Under the pieces are notes generated by a model, which saw only the letters and a program-made list of their open reading frames with translations, was not told the DNA's origin and made no database searches. A stretch of DNA of 64,000 nt from the NCBI GenBank assembly GCA_963691835.1, contig OY829383.1:4092001-4156000 (forward strand), written 5' to 3'. Shown here piece by piece: positions 31,555-41,137 of this stretch (within the stretch, counting starts at the first letter, position 1; every line of letters begins with the position of its first letter). The position numbers and the translations under genes were made by a program. The stretch comes from G963691835 sp963691835. Lineage in GTDB: Bacteria > Pseudomonadota > Alphaproteobacteria > Thalassobaculales > Thalassobaculaceae.

Positions 31555-32797
31555 CCTCATGCCGGTTTCGGAGGCGCTGGACAGGATCTTGTCTGCGGTC
31601 CCGCTCATGCCGGCAGAAGACGTCGCACTAACTGACGCGCTTGGCCGTGTGACCGCTCTGCCCGTGACGGCCCGGCGGACCCAGCCGCCAAAGGCGGTCT
31701 CCGCGATGGACGGATATGCCGTTCGGGCCGTTGACGTGGCGACGGTTCCGGCGACATTAACTCGGATTGGGTCCGCTCCGGCCGGTCACGGATTTGAAGG
31801 CAGTGTCGGCCCGGGCCAGGCCGTGCGGGTGTTTACCGGCGCCCCTATTCCTGATGGTGCCGATACTGTTGTAATCCAGGAGGATGTATCCGCCCCGTCC
31901 GAGATGGATGGGGTCGACATAGAAGTTCGTGAGACAGCCGCTGCGGGAGCCTTTATCCGGCCGGCAGGCTTGGACTTCCGTGAAGGGGATGAGCGTATCC
32001 CCGCTGGACAGGTCTTGAGTGTCCGCGATGTCGGTCTGGCCGCTGCCATGAACCGGCCTTGGATTTCCGTCCGCCGGAAGCCCCGCGTCGCGATCCTTTG
32101 CACTGGCGACGAGATTGTGCGTCCGGGCGATCCAATCGGACCGGATCAGATCGTCACTTCGAACAGCCTGGCGCTCCATGCGCTCATCACAGCGTTCGGC
32201 GGGGCCCCCATCAATCTTGGGATCGCACCGGACACGGTTGAGGGCCTGCAAACCTTGGCCGCCGGCGCCAGAGGGGCGGATATGATCGTGACGACCGGTG
32301 GCGCGTCCGTTGGAGAGCATGACCTCGTTCAATCAGCCCTCGGCAAAGACGCATTCGGGCCCGACGGCCTTGACGTCGCCTTCTGGCGGATCGCCATGCG
32401 GCCCGGCAAGCCGTTGATCTTTGGGACCCTCGGTGGTGCCGCAATGCTTGGTTTGCCGGGGAATCCGGTCTCGACGATCGTCTGCGGCGCCATCTTCCTG
32501 GTCCCTGCCCTTCTTCGGATGCTCGGCGTAACCGGAGACGGTGGGGTTGAGGAGCGTCTTCCATTGGCCGTGGACATCCAGGCGAACGATCGAAGGCAGG
32601 ACTACGTGCGGGCGACGCTGTCCACGGATCACAACGGCCACCGAGTCGTGACCCCATTTCCGAAACAGGACAGCTCAATGATGTCGGTTCTCGGCCAGTC
32701 CAATTGCCTTGTTGTCCGTCCCCCTCATGACCCACCGCGAGCCGCTGGGGAATCGGTGACCATCCTTCGTTTCGCATCGGGATTACAGGGTCTCTAG
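31547..32797 (+). CDS. moeA: Molybdopterin molybdenumtransferase
   Basis: MoeA inserts molybdate into adenylated molybdopterin. GTG at 31547 (overlapping moaC by 8 nt) or ATG at 31559 is the start. The open frame from 31457 is a false extension inside moaC. The protein has PPKAVSAMDGYAV, GAPIPDGADTVVIQED, RVAILCTGDEIVRPGD, VTTGGASVGEHD, MRPGKPLIFG and GLPGNPVST. The usual four-domain MoeA of about 410 aa. Confidence 0.95.
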   Translation: MADLMPVSEALDRILSAVPLMPAEDVALTDALGRVTALPVTARRTQPPKAVSAMDGYAVRAVDVATVPATLTRIGSAPAGHGFEGSVGPGQAVRVFTGAPIPDGADTVVIQEDVSAPSEMDGVDIEVRETAAAGAFIRPAGLDFREGDERIPAGQVLSVRDVGLAAAMNRPWISVRRKPRVAILCTGDEIVRPGDPIGPDQIVTSNSLALHALITAFGGAPINLGIAPDTVEGLQTLAAGARGADMIVTTGGASVGEHDLVQSALGKDAFGPDGLDVAFWRIAMRPGKPLIFGTLGGAAMLGLPGNPVSTIVCGAIFLVPALLRMLGVTGDGGVEERLPLAVDIQANDRRQDYVRATLSTDHNGHRVVTPFPKQDSSMMSVLGQSNCLVVRPPHDPPRAAGESVTILRFASGLQGL

Positions 32798-32876
32798 CCT
32801 CCGTTTCCAATGCCGCACTACCGGCACGTCCGGCTCTCTACTGCACCTGGCTCTAGGGCTCATCGCTGCAGAACCG

Positions 32877-32905
32877 TTGACGCACTGTGTGAACAAGAGT
32901 AGAAC
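32877..32905 (+). promoter_or_regulatory. Candidate lexA promoter
   Basis: TTGACG (32877-32882) and TAGAAC (32900-32905) are 17 bp apart. The -10 overlaps the upstream LexA box, so LexA binding would block polymerase. Confidence 0.45.
32891..32905 (+). promoter_or_regulatory. LexA box 1 (GAAC-N7-GAAC)
   Basis: GAAC-AAGAGTA-GAAC is the reverse-complement form of the alphaproteobacterial SOS box GTTC-N7-GTTC. It is about 120 nt upstream of lexA. Confidence 0.8.
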
Positions 32906-32916
32906 ATGAACCGCAC

Positions 32917-32931
32917 GTTCGATGTTCGTTC
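32917..32931 (+). promoter_or_regulatory. LexA box 2 (GTTC-N7-GTTC)
   Basis: GTTC-GATGTTC-GTTC is a perfect alphaproteobacterial SOS box. It lies 94 nt upstream of lexA and 11 nt after box 1. It indicates autoregulation. Confidence 0.85.
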
Positions 32932-33024
32932 GCGTGTATGTATGGCGTATTTCAGCAAGGCACGCCGTTGAGACACAAAGTGCGAACGAAAGCCATCTGA
33001 ACAGTTTTAACCGGGGGGCGGTTC

Positions 33025-33819
33025 ATGCTGACGCGGAAACAAGCGGAGTTGCTTGTCTTCATCAATTCGAGGCTGGAGACGACTGGCGTATCGCCGTCCT
33101 TCGATGAAATGAAGGATGCTCTCAGCCTCAAGTCCAAGTCCGGAGTTCACCGCCTGATTACGGCATTGACCGAACGGGGCTTCATCCGGCGTCTTCCGCA
33201 CCGGGCACGGGCTCTGGAAGTTCTGAAGATGCCGGATAGTGCGACGGCCGCGGCGCACGCTCTCGATATAGCGCCACTTGGGATGAAGACGGACGATGAC
33301 TCGGACGGCATGGCGCGGTTTGGCAACCCGGCACATGCCGACCGTCCCGCGCAACGTGGGTTTTCGCCGAACGTCATCCCGGGCAACTTCCCGAAAGCGG
33401 TTCCGCCAAGAGAAACGCCCCCACCCGCTGAGCAGGAAGGTATCTCGCTTCCCTTATACGGGCGAATTGCTGCGGGCACGCCGATCGAAGCGTTGAGGGA
33501 TCACAGCGCAACAGTGGACGTCCCCGCCTCTATGGTCGTCGGCGGGGAGCACTACGCCCTGGAGGTTGCAGGTGATTCAATGATCGAAGCCGGCATTCTC
33601 GATGGCGATACGGCAATCATTCGCCGCTGTGATACGGCGGAGAACGGAACGATCGTTGTCGCCTTGATCGATGATGCCGAAGCGACGTTGAAGCGCCTGC
33701 GGCGTCGGTCTCAGGCGATCGCGCTTGAGCCTGCAAACCCCTCTTATGAAACAAGAATTTTCCGTCCTGATCAGGTGAAGATCCAGGGACGGCTGATTGG
33801 CTTGATGCGCCGATATTGA
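33025..33819 (+). CDS. lexA: SOS repressor LexA
   Basis: The 264-aa repressor has an N-terminal winged HTH (MLTRKQAELLVFINSRL, SPSFDEMKDALSLKSKSGVH). A long linker and the S24 protease domain follow. The cleavage bond is Ala150-Gly151, catalytic Ser185 is in VAGDSMIEAGI, and Lys223 is in ATLKRL. The linker (about 70-140) is longer than in most LexA proteins. Two LexA boxes upstream show autoregulation. A GGGGGCGG ribosome region precedes the ATG. Confidence 0.96.
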   Translation: MLTRKQAELLVFINSRLETTGVSPSFDEMKDALSLKSKSGVHRLITALTERGFIRRLPHRARALEVLKMPDSATAAAHALDIAPLGMKTDDDSDGMARFGNPAHADRPAQRGFSPNVIPGNFPKAVPPRETPPPAEQEGISLPLYGRIAAGTPIEALRDHSATVDVPASMVVGGEHYALEVAGDSMIEAGILDGDTAIIRRCDTAENGTIVVALIDDAEATLKRLRRRSQAIALEPANPSYETRIFRPDQVKIQGRLIGLMRRY

Positions 33820-33879
33820 AAGGCGGCCGCGAGGCTGCACGGCGTCAGATCTGTATACGAAAGAATGGGTGCAGCGCGG

Positions 33880-34188
33880 CTACCAGGATTGCGCTGTGCC
33901 GAAAATCCGGCTGAGATCGGCGACATCGACGGCAGGCTCGCGACGTTTTCCAGAGAGGACGAACATACGTTTTTCCTCATGCGCCTTTTCAATGGCATTC
34001 GTCCGGATCCTGCGGCGATTGTCCGTCGAGATTTGATTGAACATCATCTCGGCCCACTTCGTGCGGCCTTCGTCGTTGATCTCATCCGCCGCTTTCCGGA
34101 TGGCCACGTATGCGAGACTCTTCGGCCCGACAATCTCCTGAACGGAGGTTGCGAGAATGTTCATCGCGCGCTGCTTGATGTCAGACAA
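33880..34188 (-). CDS. Hypothetical helical protein (102 aa)
   Basis: This charged, mostly helical 102-aa protein (MSDIKQRAMNILATSVQEIV, AADEINDEGRTKWAEMM) is convergent with lexA. It has no membrane segment and no recognised family. Its codon use and Lys/Arg/Glu content look like a real gene. Confidence 0.55.
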   Translation of the reverse strand: MSDIKQRAMNILATSVQEIVGPKSLAYVAIRKAADEINDEGRTKWAEMMFNQISTDNRRRIRTNAIEKAHEEKRMFVLSGKRREPAVDVADLSRIFGTAQSW

Positions 34189-34360
34189 TCAACCCGCTCC
34201 CGCGAAATCCCAAAGAGATCTTATCCACACCGGCGTAATAACCGATTCTGTAGTCTGGTTAATCGACAGGACATATGACCTATTATAGCGGACACGGCAC
34301 CAAAAGGAAGACTTTCGATTCTTAACCATTTGAGATCGTTCAGGTTAACGAACACACTCT

Positions 34361-36568
34361 TCAGTATAGTAAACTTCCGATCTCCTCAGAATGCGCCGGA
34401 ACGACTCTTGGCTGAGCCGCATCGGCGATGAAGTGCAATGCTGCCGGCCCCCCACTCCTGAGTGCCGTGACATCGACCAGAGGAACGCCGGACGGACATC
34501 CTTGCGTTACACGGAAGCGCACAATGACCAAGTCGGCGTGGTCACAGTCCTCCAACCGGTCGGACGGCTTATCAATGACAGCGATCCGCCGGCCCGACAG
34601 AACCAGAATGCACCCCGTCGCATCGCAGGCAATGTCATCGCGTTTGGCGGCAATCTTTCGCCAACGCCAGGGCTGTTTCTGTCCCGCAGCTCTCGCCCAA
34701 GCCTCGGCGACGAATTGGGCCTGTCGGTCACCGGACACTGCCAGCACACCATCATCCAGTTCCACGCCGACAAGTGCGTGACGGTCGGAAAGCAGAATAC
34801 GGGATCGATGGTTCCAATCGTGCAGCCCAACAAGCACGGCCACTGGCAGTATGACGAGTGCGAACAGGCGCCATGGCGTCCGCCACAGACAAAGCCAAAG
34901 CCCTGCCGCCACAAAAAGGATCATGGCGCGGCTTGAAACCGTTGGGATGGTCACGACGGCATGAGGCCAATCGGCAACTGAATGAGCGATCCACAAAACA
35001 AGAGAGATTCCTTTGCCCATGATAGTTGCTGGGACGCTATCCAATCCGAAAGGGTATGTGATGAGCGTTAGAACGCCGGCGGGCATCACCCAGAAAGCAG
35101 TCAAGGGAACGGCCAGCAGGTTCGAGATCACCCCCCAGACCGCGCCGCGATTGAAGTGGTAGAGAGCGAAGGGCATCGTCGCGGCGGTCGCGACAAGCGA
35201 GGTCAGCATCAGGGTCATGAAGTAGAAGCGGATCCTGCGATCCCATCCCCCGTCTTCGCCAGGTTTCCTCTCCCAGCGTCCAAGGGCCTCGTAGACGGCG
35301 ACCAGGGCGACCACGGCCGCAAAGGACAACTGGAAGCTCACCGAGAACAGAACCTCGGGCCTGGCAATCAGGATGACCGATGCGGCTGCCGCCACAAGAC
35401 GCATTGAGATCGCATTTCGGCCTAGAAGCACGCCTGCGATCACGACGGCGGTCATTAGGAAAGCGCGCTGCGTCGGGACCGTCGCGCCCGAAAGCAGGAG
35501 ATAGGCGAAGGCGAATACAAGGGCTGCGACTGCCGCGCACTTCTTTCCGTCGATGCGGAGGGCCACTGGAGGGCACAGAGCGATCAGAAAGCGGGTTGTC
35601 CCAAACACCAAACCGGCCACCAAGCCGATGTGCAGCCCGGATATGGCCAGGAGGTGCGCGAGACCGGAGTCGCGCATCGCACCGAGATCTTGAGGCGGTA
35701 TTCCCCCTCGAATCCCCGTTAAGAGAGCCGCCGCCACCCGTCCCTCGACACCGGGTACAATGGTCATAATCCGCTCCACGAGGGATTCCCGTGTGGCTTC
35801 CACTCGTTGCCACACTGTTTGTCGGCCCCCTCCCGCGCTCAGGACCATGGGAGACCCGATGGCGAACCCGGTTGCCGACAGACCCTGGAAAGCCGCCTGT
35901 TGTGAGAAATCGTATCCGTTTGGCAGCACCGGGCCGGGTGGCCGCCGTAGAACAGCCGGGAGCTGGACCCTGTCGCCCGGCCGCACCGCTGATCCGGTCT
36001 TCATCAGTCGTACTCTGACCGCCACGCCGTCGGCGATCCGCTGTCCCCGACGGTCCAATGCGGCGTTAACAAGATGGAGACGTTTGCCCTTGTGTGCCGG
36101 CTCAATGGATTGAACGGTTCCCGTTATCTCGACCTTTGTCGGGTGCCCGACCGCCGGAGCCGCGGCTGCCCGGGAGCGAAAGTCCATCGCAGTGACCCCA
36201 ACCGTCGTCCAGAAGGCGGCGGCCATGATCAAGGAACCGATCACCCCATTCTCCAGACCGAATTTGAGCCGGATCGCCCCGCCAAGCGCGAAAGCGATTC
36301 CAAGTCCCGTCGCGAGGTCATGGTCGTTTGGGATGCCCAGCCGGGTGGCGCCTCCCACCGCGATGAAAACCGGGATCCATAGGACCCACCGCTCCCGTTC
36401 TGCGAGAAGCTTTGCCCACAGGATCAGGGCGATTTGTCTGGTGGTGCTGAAGGTACGGCGGCGTCTTCGGGTTGGGTGCCCATCACCTCGCCAATCCGGG
36501 AACCCTGTGCTAGACACCGACCCGGCCTCCGACGGTCGACATGCGAAAGCATGAACTCTACAACCCAT
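34361..36568 (-). CDS. comEC: ComEC/Rec2-family DNA uptake or membrane protein
   Basis: The 735-aa multi-pass protein has an N-terminal membrane pair and an OB-like segment (VEITGTVQSIEPAHKGKRLH). The competence domain follows with GIRGGIPPQDLGAMRDSGLA, HLLAISGLHIGLVAGLVFG and many helices. The C-terminal soluble part is short and lacks a full metallo-beta-lactamase HxHxDH motif. In competent bacteria ComEC is the inner-membrane channel for ssDNA. Activity here is unproven. It is divergent from gltX with 20 nt between starts. Confidence 0.88.
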   Translation of the reverse strand: MGCRVHAFACRPSEAGSVSSTGFPDWRGDGHPTRRRRRTFSTTRQIALILWAKLLAERERWVLWIPVFIAVGGATRLGIPNDHDLATGLGIAFALGGAIRLKFGLENGVIGSLIMAAAFWTTVGVTAMDFRSRAAAAPAVGHPTKVEITGTVQSIEPAHKGKRLHLVNAALDRRGQRIADGVAVRVRLMKTGSAVRPGDRVQLPAVLRRPPGPVLPNGYDFSQQAAFQGLSATGFAIGSPMVLSAGGGRQTVWQRVEATRESLVERIMTIVPGVEGRVAAALLTGIRGGIPPQDLGAMRDSGLAHLLAISGLHIGLVAGLVFGTTRFLIALCPPVALRIDGKKCAAVAALVFAFAYLLLSGATVPTQRAFLMTAVVIAGVLLGRNAISMRLVAAAASVILIARPEVLFSVSFQLSFAAVVALVAVYEALGRWERKPGEDGGWDRRIRFYFMTLMLTSLVATAATMPFALYHFNRGAVWGVISNLLAVPLTAFWVMPAGVLTLITYPFGLDSVPATIMGKGISLVLWIAHSVADWPHAVVTIPTVSSRAMILFVAAGLWLCLWRTPWRLFALVILPVAVLVGLHDWNHRSRILLSDRHALVGVELDDGVLAVSGDRQAQFVAEAWARAAGQKQPWRWRKIAAKRDDIACDATGCILVLSGRRIAVIDKPSDRLEDCDHADLVIVRFRVTQGCPSGVPLVDVTALRSGGPAALHFIADAAQPRVVPAHSEEIGSLLY

Positions 36569-36588
36569 AATCGTGGATCTCCACTGGA

Positions 36589-37998
36589 ATGAGCGTCGTT
36601 ACCCGCTTTGCTCCCTCCCCGACCGGCTTCCTCCATATTGGTGGCGCGCGGACGGCGCTGTTCAATTGGTTGTTTGCCCGGCACCACGGCGGAACCTATC
36701 TGCTCCGCGTCGAGGACACGGACCGGAAGCGGTCTACTGATGAAGCTGTTCAGGCCATCCACGATGGTTTGGACTGGCTGGGTCTCGGCGGGGATGGCCA
36801 GACCGTCTATCAGCATCAACGGGCCGGACGGCATGCCGAGGTCGCAAGAGAGTTGCTCGCCAGCGGCGGCGCCTATCACTGCTACTGCACCCCCGAAGAG
36901 CTTCAGGAGATGCGGGACCGCGCAAAGGCGGAGAAGCGCCCTCTCCGCTATGACGGCCGTTGGCGCGACCGGGACCCGGCGGATGCACCCGACGGCGTGC
37001 CCCCTGTGGTCCGATTGAAGGCGCCTCGGGACGGAGAGACGGTGATTGAAGACATGGTCCAAGGCACGGTCCGGGTCGCCAACGAGGAACTGGACGACTT
37101 CATCCTGCTTCGGGCGGACGGAACGCCGACTTACATGCATTCCGTTGTCGTTGACGATCACGATATGGGCGTGACCCACGTGATCCGCGGGGATGACCAC
37201 CTCAATAATGCCTTCCGGCAAGCCCAACTCTTTCGGGCGATGAGCTGGGACCTTCCCCAGTTTGGGCATATCCCCCTGATCCACGGACCGGACGGCGCCA
37301 AGATGTCCAAGCGGCATGGTGCGCTGGGTGTGGACGCCTACCGAGACATGGGAGTTCTGCCGGAGGCGCTGCGGAACTATCTCCTGCGTCTTGGTTGGGC
37401 CCATGGGGATGACGAGATCATCTCCGATGAGCAGGCGATTGAATGGTTCTCGATGGACGCGGTTGGTCGGTCACCGGCGCGCTTCGACATGAAGAAACTG
37501 GAAAACCTGAATGGCCACTATCTCCGGGAAAGCGGTGATGAGCGCCTCGCGTCGGAGGTCGCTGCTCTGCTGAAAGGCCGGGATGGGTTGGTTCTCGACG
37601 ATATTGGCATTGCCCGGATCAAGGCAGGATTGCCGGGCCTGAAAGCGCGCGCGAAGACCCTTCTGGAACTCGCGGACAATGCGGCGTTCTATGCGGCGAC
37701 GTTACCTCTTTCCTTCACGGAGAAAGCGTCGAAACTCCTTGAAGGGGACGCCGCCTCAATTCTACAGGCCGTTCTGGATGTTCTGCCGGATACAGAGGCG
37801 TGGTCGGAGGAGTCCACAGAGGCCGCGGTAAAGGCTTATGCTGAGGAGGCGGGGGTCAAACTCGGGTCGGTCGCGCAACCGCTGAGGGCCGCGCTTACAG
37901 GATCGACCACAAGCCCGGGGATTTTCGAAGTGCTGGCTGTACTGGGACCGGCGGAATCCCGGGCCAGGATCAACGCCGTTTGCGGCAGTGCAACGTAA
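36589..37998 (+). CDS. gltX: Glutamyl-tRNA synthetase
   Basis: The class I synthetase has the HIGH-type motif GFLHIGGARTALFNWLFA and the KMSKR-type motif GAKMSKRHGALGV. RVEDTDRKRS and HVIRGDDHLNNAF are also typical. The 469-aa length is normal. Alphaproteobacteria often carry two gltX genes, one charging tRNA-Gln for the transamidation route. Which copy this is cannot be told here. gltA follows after 73 nt with a strong GGGAGGG ribosome site. Confidence 0.95.
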   Translation: MSVVTRFAPSPTGFLHIGGARTALFNWLFARHHGGTYLLRVEDTDRKRSTDEAVQAIHDGLDWLGLGGDGQTVYQHQRAGRHAEVARELLASGGAYHCYCTPEELQEMRDRAKAEKRPLRYDGRWRDRDPADAPDGVPPVVRLKAPRDGETVIEDMVQGTVRVANEELDDFILLRADGTPTYMHSVVVDDHDMGVTHVIRGDDHLNNAFRQAQLFRAMSWDLPQFGHIPLIHGPDGAKMSKRHGALGVDAYRDMGVLPEALRNYLLRLGWAHGDDEIISDEQAIEWFSMDAVGRSPARFDMKKLENLNGHYLRESGDERLASEVAALLKGRDGLVLDDIGIARIKAGLPGLKARAKTLLELADNAAFYAATLPLSFTEKASKLLEGDAASILQAVLDVLPDTEAWSEESTEAAVKAYAEEAGVKLGSVAQPLRAALTGSTTSPGIFEVLAVLGPAESRARINAVCGSAT

Positions 37999-38071
37999 CG
38001 CCTAAACTCCGTCGCAACATGCGGCGGTCCGGGGGGATACCCCGCAAGACTTTGGACCAGAGGGAGGGACC

Positions 38072-39373
38072 ATGACCCAGAGCAATTCGGGGACGTTTAC
38101 CCTGACCGACAACGGCACCGGCGAGAGCATTGATCTGCCGGTCATGCGCGGTTCTCTTGGGCCGAGCGTCATTGACGTTCGTAAGCTCTACGCCCAAACG
38201 GATCACTTCACATATGATCCGGGCTTCACCTCAACGGGCTCATGTGAGTCCGGGCTGACCTTCATCGATGGCGATGCGGGCATTTTGCTGCACCGCGGCT
38301 ATCCGATCGATCAATTGGCCCAGAACAGCGATTTCCTGGAAGTCTGCTATCTCCTTTTGTACGGAGAATTGCCGGACGCGGCCCAGAAAGCGAAGTTCGA
38401 CTATGATGTGACCTACCACACCATGGTCCATGAGCAGCTGATCAACTTCTACCGCGGCTTCCGCCGGGACGCGCATCCGATGGCGATCTTGTGCGGTGTT
38501 GTGGGCGCTCTGTCCGCGTTCTATCACGACAGCACGAACATCCATGATCCGCACGAGCGGATGGTGGCCTCGTTCCGTCTGATCGCGAAGATGCCGACGA
38601 TCGCGGCAATGGCCTACAAGTACTCCATCGGTCAGCCGTTCAACTATCCGAAAAACCAGCTGAGTTACGCTGAGAACTTCCTGCACATGCTCTTCTCGGT
38701 TCCGGCCGAGGAGTACAAGTGCAGCCCGACTGTTTCCCGGGCCATGGACAGGCTGCTGATCCTGCACGCGGATCATGAGCAGAATGCATCGACCTCCACA
38801 GTCCGGCTTGCTGGCTCTTCGGGGGCCAATCCGTTCGCCTGCATCGCGGCCGGCATTGCCTCTCTTTGGGGCCCTGCACACGGGGGCGCCAATGAGGCTG
38901 TGCTCGTGATGCTGAACGAGATCGGTCACAAGGATCGGATTCCAGAGTTCCTGGAACGAGCGAAGGATAAGGACGATCCGTTCCGGCTCATGGGCTTCGG
39001 CCACCGGGTCTACAAGAACTACGACCCGCGCGCGAATGTGATGCGGGAGTCCTGTCACGAAGTTCTGGCGGAACTGAACCTTGACGATCCGTTGCTTGAG
39101 CTTGCGATGGAACTGGAGAAGATCGCCCTTGAGGACGACTACTTCGTCCAACGGAAGCTGTTCCCGAACGTCGACTTCTATTCCGGCATCGTGTTGAAGG
39201 CGCTCGGCTTCCCGACCAGCATGTTCACTGTCCTGTTCGCCGTGGCCCGCACGGTCGGCTGGGTCGCCCAGTGGAAAGAGATGATCGAGGATCCGACCCA
39301 GAAGATCGGTCGGCCCCGGCAGCTCTACACGGGCCCGAGCCAGCGCGACTTCGTGCCGGTCGACAAGCGGTAA
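38072..39373 (+). CDS. gltA: Citrate synthase
   Basis: The 433-aa type II (hexameric, NADH-sensitive type by length) enzyme condenses oxaloacetate and acetyl-CoA. It has HRGYPIDQLA, YCLL-like region DFLEVCYLLLYGE, LHADHEQNASTSTVRL, WGPAHGGANEAVL (catalytic His), GFGHRVYKNYDPRA and NVDFYSGIVLKALGFP (catalytic Asp). It ends in a strong shared terminator with gloA. Confidence 0.97.
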   Translation: MTQSNSGTFTLTDNGTGESIDLPVMRGSLGPSVIDVRKLYAQTDHFTYDPGFTSTGSCESGLTFIDGDAGILLHRGYPIDQLAQNSDFLEVCYLLLYGELPDAAQKAKFDYDVTYHTMVHEQLINFYRGFRRDAHPMAILCGVVGALSAFYHDSTNIHDPHERMVASFRLIAKMPTIAAMAYKYSIGQPFNYPKNQLSYAENFLHMLFSVPAEEYKCSPTVSRAMDRLLILHADHEQNASTSTVRLAGSSGANPFACIAAGIASLWGPAHGGANEAVLVMLNEIGHKDRIPEFLERAKDKDDPFRLMGFGHRVYKNYDPRANVMRESCHEVLAELNLDDPLLELAMELEKIALEDDYFVQRKLFPNVDFYSGIVLKALGFPTSMFTVLFAVARTVGWVAQWKEMIEDPTQKIGRPRQLYTGPSQRDFVPVDKR

Positions 39374-39400
39374 TCGCCGCTTTCCAAAGCTCGGATACAG

Positions 39401-39426
39401 AAACGGGCGGCCTTGGCCGCCCGTTT
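39401..39426. terminator. Bidirectional terminator between gltA and gloA
   Basis: AAACGGGCGGCC and GGCCGCCCGTTT form a perfect 12-bp stem around TT. A and T runs lie on each side, so it serves both convergent genes. Confidence 0.9.
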
Positions 39427-39470
39427 TCGTTTCTCAGAGGCTTGGTGACCTTGAGGCACTCAGTCCCCCA

Positions 39471-39872
39471 TCACGACTTTTCGACCAACTCGATGAGGTA
39501 GCCGTCGGGGTCCTTGATGAACGCGATCACGCTGCCGCCGTGCTTCATCGGACCGGCGGGGCGCGGAATCTCAACACCCTCTTTCTCCATCTGCTCGCAC
39601 GCGCCGTAGATGTCCGGCACCGCGATCGCCAGATGGCCGAAGCCGCTGCCTTGGGTGTAGTCCTCTTCCTGACCCCAATTGTAGGTGAGCTCGATCACCG
39701 TGCTGCTGGTCTCTTCGCCATAGCCGACAAAGCACAGCGTGAACTCGCCCGTTGGGTACTCTTTCTCCCGAAGCACCTGCATGCCCAAGTGCCTGGTGTA
39801 GAAGTCCTTTGATTTCTCAAGATCCTTCACCCTGATCATCGTGTGAAGAAATCGAAACTTGCTGGTGTCCAT
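39471..39872 (-). CDS. gloA: Lactoylglutathione lyase (glyoxalase I)
   Basis: The 133-aa enzyme isomerises the methylglyoxal-glutathione adduct. I start at 39872 (MDTSKFRFL); the longer frame overlaps lpxB. Metal ligands are His in FLHTMIRVKDLEKS, Glu in TVIELTYNWG, His in GFGHLAIAVPDI and Glu in GYLIELVEK, as in Ni-type GloA. It is placed after lpxB and converges on gltA. Confidence 0.92.
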   Translation of the reverse strand: MDTSKFRFLHTMIRVKDLEKSKDFYTRHLGMQVLREKEYPTGEFTLCFVGYGEETSSTVIELTYNWGQEEDYTQGSGFGHLAIAVPDIYGACEQMEKEGVEIPRPAGPMKHGGSVIAFIKDPDGYLIELVEKS

Positions 39873-39930
39873 GAGACCCGAATGCTCCCGTCTGCGGATG
39901 GTGCCGGTCCGGGTGGACCGGCGGCCCGCA

Positions 39931-41109
39931 TTATGGCTGAGCGGCAGGGGGCTGGTCGAGCCCGGCCAGAGAAGCAACCACCCTGGCCATGCGGTCCGCC
40001 GGCGGCTCTCCGTCCGCGATCAGCTTTTCCCTGATTTCCCGGCCCGCCTCGATCTGCTCTTCCCGCGCCCGCTTGTCGTCGATCAGTCGCTGCACAGCAA
40101 TGGTTAGGGTATCCGGCTGGCACTCCTCCTGGACGTAAAGCGGTAGGATCTGCTTCTCCAAGAGCCGGTTGGTCAGGATGACCGAGTCGCGGTTCACCAG
40201 CATTTTGGCGACGATCGCCGACAACCAGCCCACCCGGTAGGCCACGACCGTGGGCACGCCGGCGAGAGAGAGTTCAAGCGTCACCGTACCCGAGGCTGCC
40301 AGGGCAGCGGTTCCCGCAGCGAACGCATCGAACTTCTGATCGGTGCCGTCCACCACCAGAGGCTCACCACGCCAGTCCGCGACACCCCGTCGGACGGCGT
40401 CGGCCACCACGGGAACAGTGGGGACGACGACCCGCATGCCTGGATATCGCGTGACGATCCGGTCGACGACCGGACCAAAGACCGGAATGAGCCGCCGGAC
40501 CTCTCCAGGCCGGCTGCCCGGCAGGATCAGCAGGACTGGGGCGTCCGGCTCGATCCCGTGACGCGCCCGAAACCGCGCTCCGTTGCCCTCGGGCTGAAGG
40601 GCTGAGGGGTGACCGACAAACGTCGTTGGGAGGCCGTGCCTCTCGAAGTAGGGCGGCTCGAAAGGGAACAGACACAGAAGATGGTCCAGAAACTTCGCGA
40701 TGACCCGCGCCCGTCCAGGCCGCCATGCCCAAACCGTCGGCGGCACCATATGGACGAGCGGAAAGGAGACCCCCCGCTTCGCCCGCTGAGCCCTTACCCG
40801 CTGAACGACCCGGAAGGTGAAGGCCTTGCTGTCGATCGTCAGGAGGATCGCCGGTCTCTGCTTGAGGATGTCTTCCGCCGTCTCGGCAATCCGTTTCAGA
40901 AGGTGGCGAGCATAGGGAAGAATCTCGAACACGCCCATGACGGCCATTTCCGAGATTGGGAAAAGGCTGCTGAGCCCCTCTCGGGTCATTTGCTCTCCGC
41001 CGACACCGGCAAATCGAACCCCATCGCCGTATCGTGCCCGCATCGAGCGCATGAAAGCGGCTCCAAGCGCATCGCTCGACGCCTCCCCGGCAATGACGTA
41101 GACGAGCAT
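39931..41109 (-). CDS. lpxB: Lipid-A-disaccharide synthase
   Basis: LpxB joins UDP-2,3-diacylglucosamine and lipid X. The start is put at MLVYVIAGEASSDALG (41109, GGAG site); upstream Mets at 41145 and 41178 overlap lpxI. Conserved parts are MVPPTVWAWRPGRA, FPFEPPYFERHGLPTTFVGHP, ILLPGSRPGEV-like LILPGSRPGEVRRL, ASGTVTLELSLAGVP and RLLEKQILPLYVQEE. The last gene of the lipid A run. Confidence 0.94.
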   Translation of the reverse strand: MLVYVIAGEASSDALGAAFMRSMRARYGDGVRFAGVGGEQMTREGLSSLFPISEMAVMGVFEILPYARHLLKRIAETAEDILKQRPAILLTIDSKAFTFRVVQRVRAQRAKRGVSFPLVHMVPPTVWAWRPGRARVIAKFLDHLLCLFPFEPPYFERHGLPTTFVGHPSALQPEGNGARFRARHGIEPDAPVLLILPGSRPGEVRRLIPVFGPVVDRIVTRYPGMRVVVPTVPVVADAVRRGVADWRGEPLVVDGTDQKFDAFAAGTAALAASGTVTLELSLAGVPTVVAYRVGWLSAIVAKMLVNRDSVILTNRLLEKQILPLYVQEECQPDTLTIAVQRLIDDKRAREEQIEAGREIREKLIADGEPPADRMARVVASLAGLDQPPAAQP

Positions 41110-41137
41110 GCCGTCTCCGCCGCCTGTTCCCGTAACT

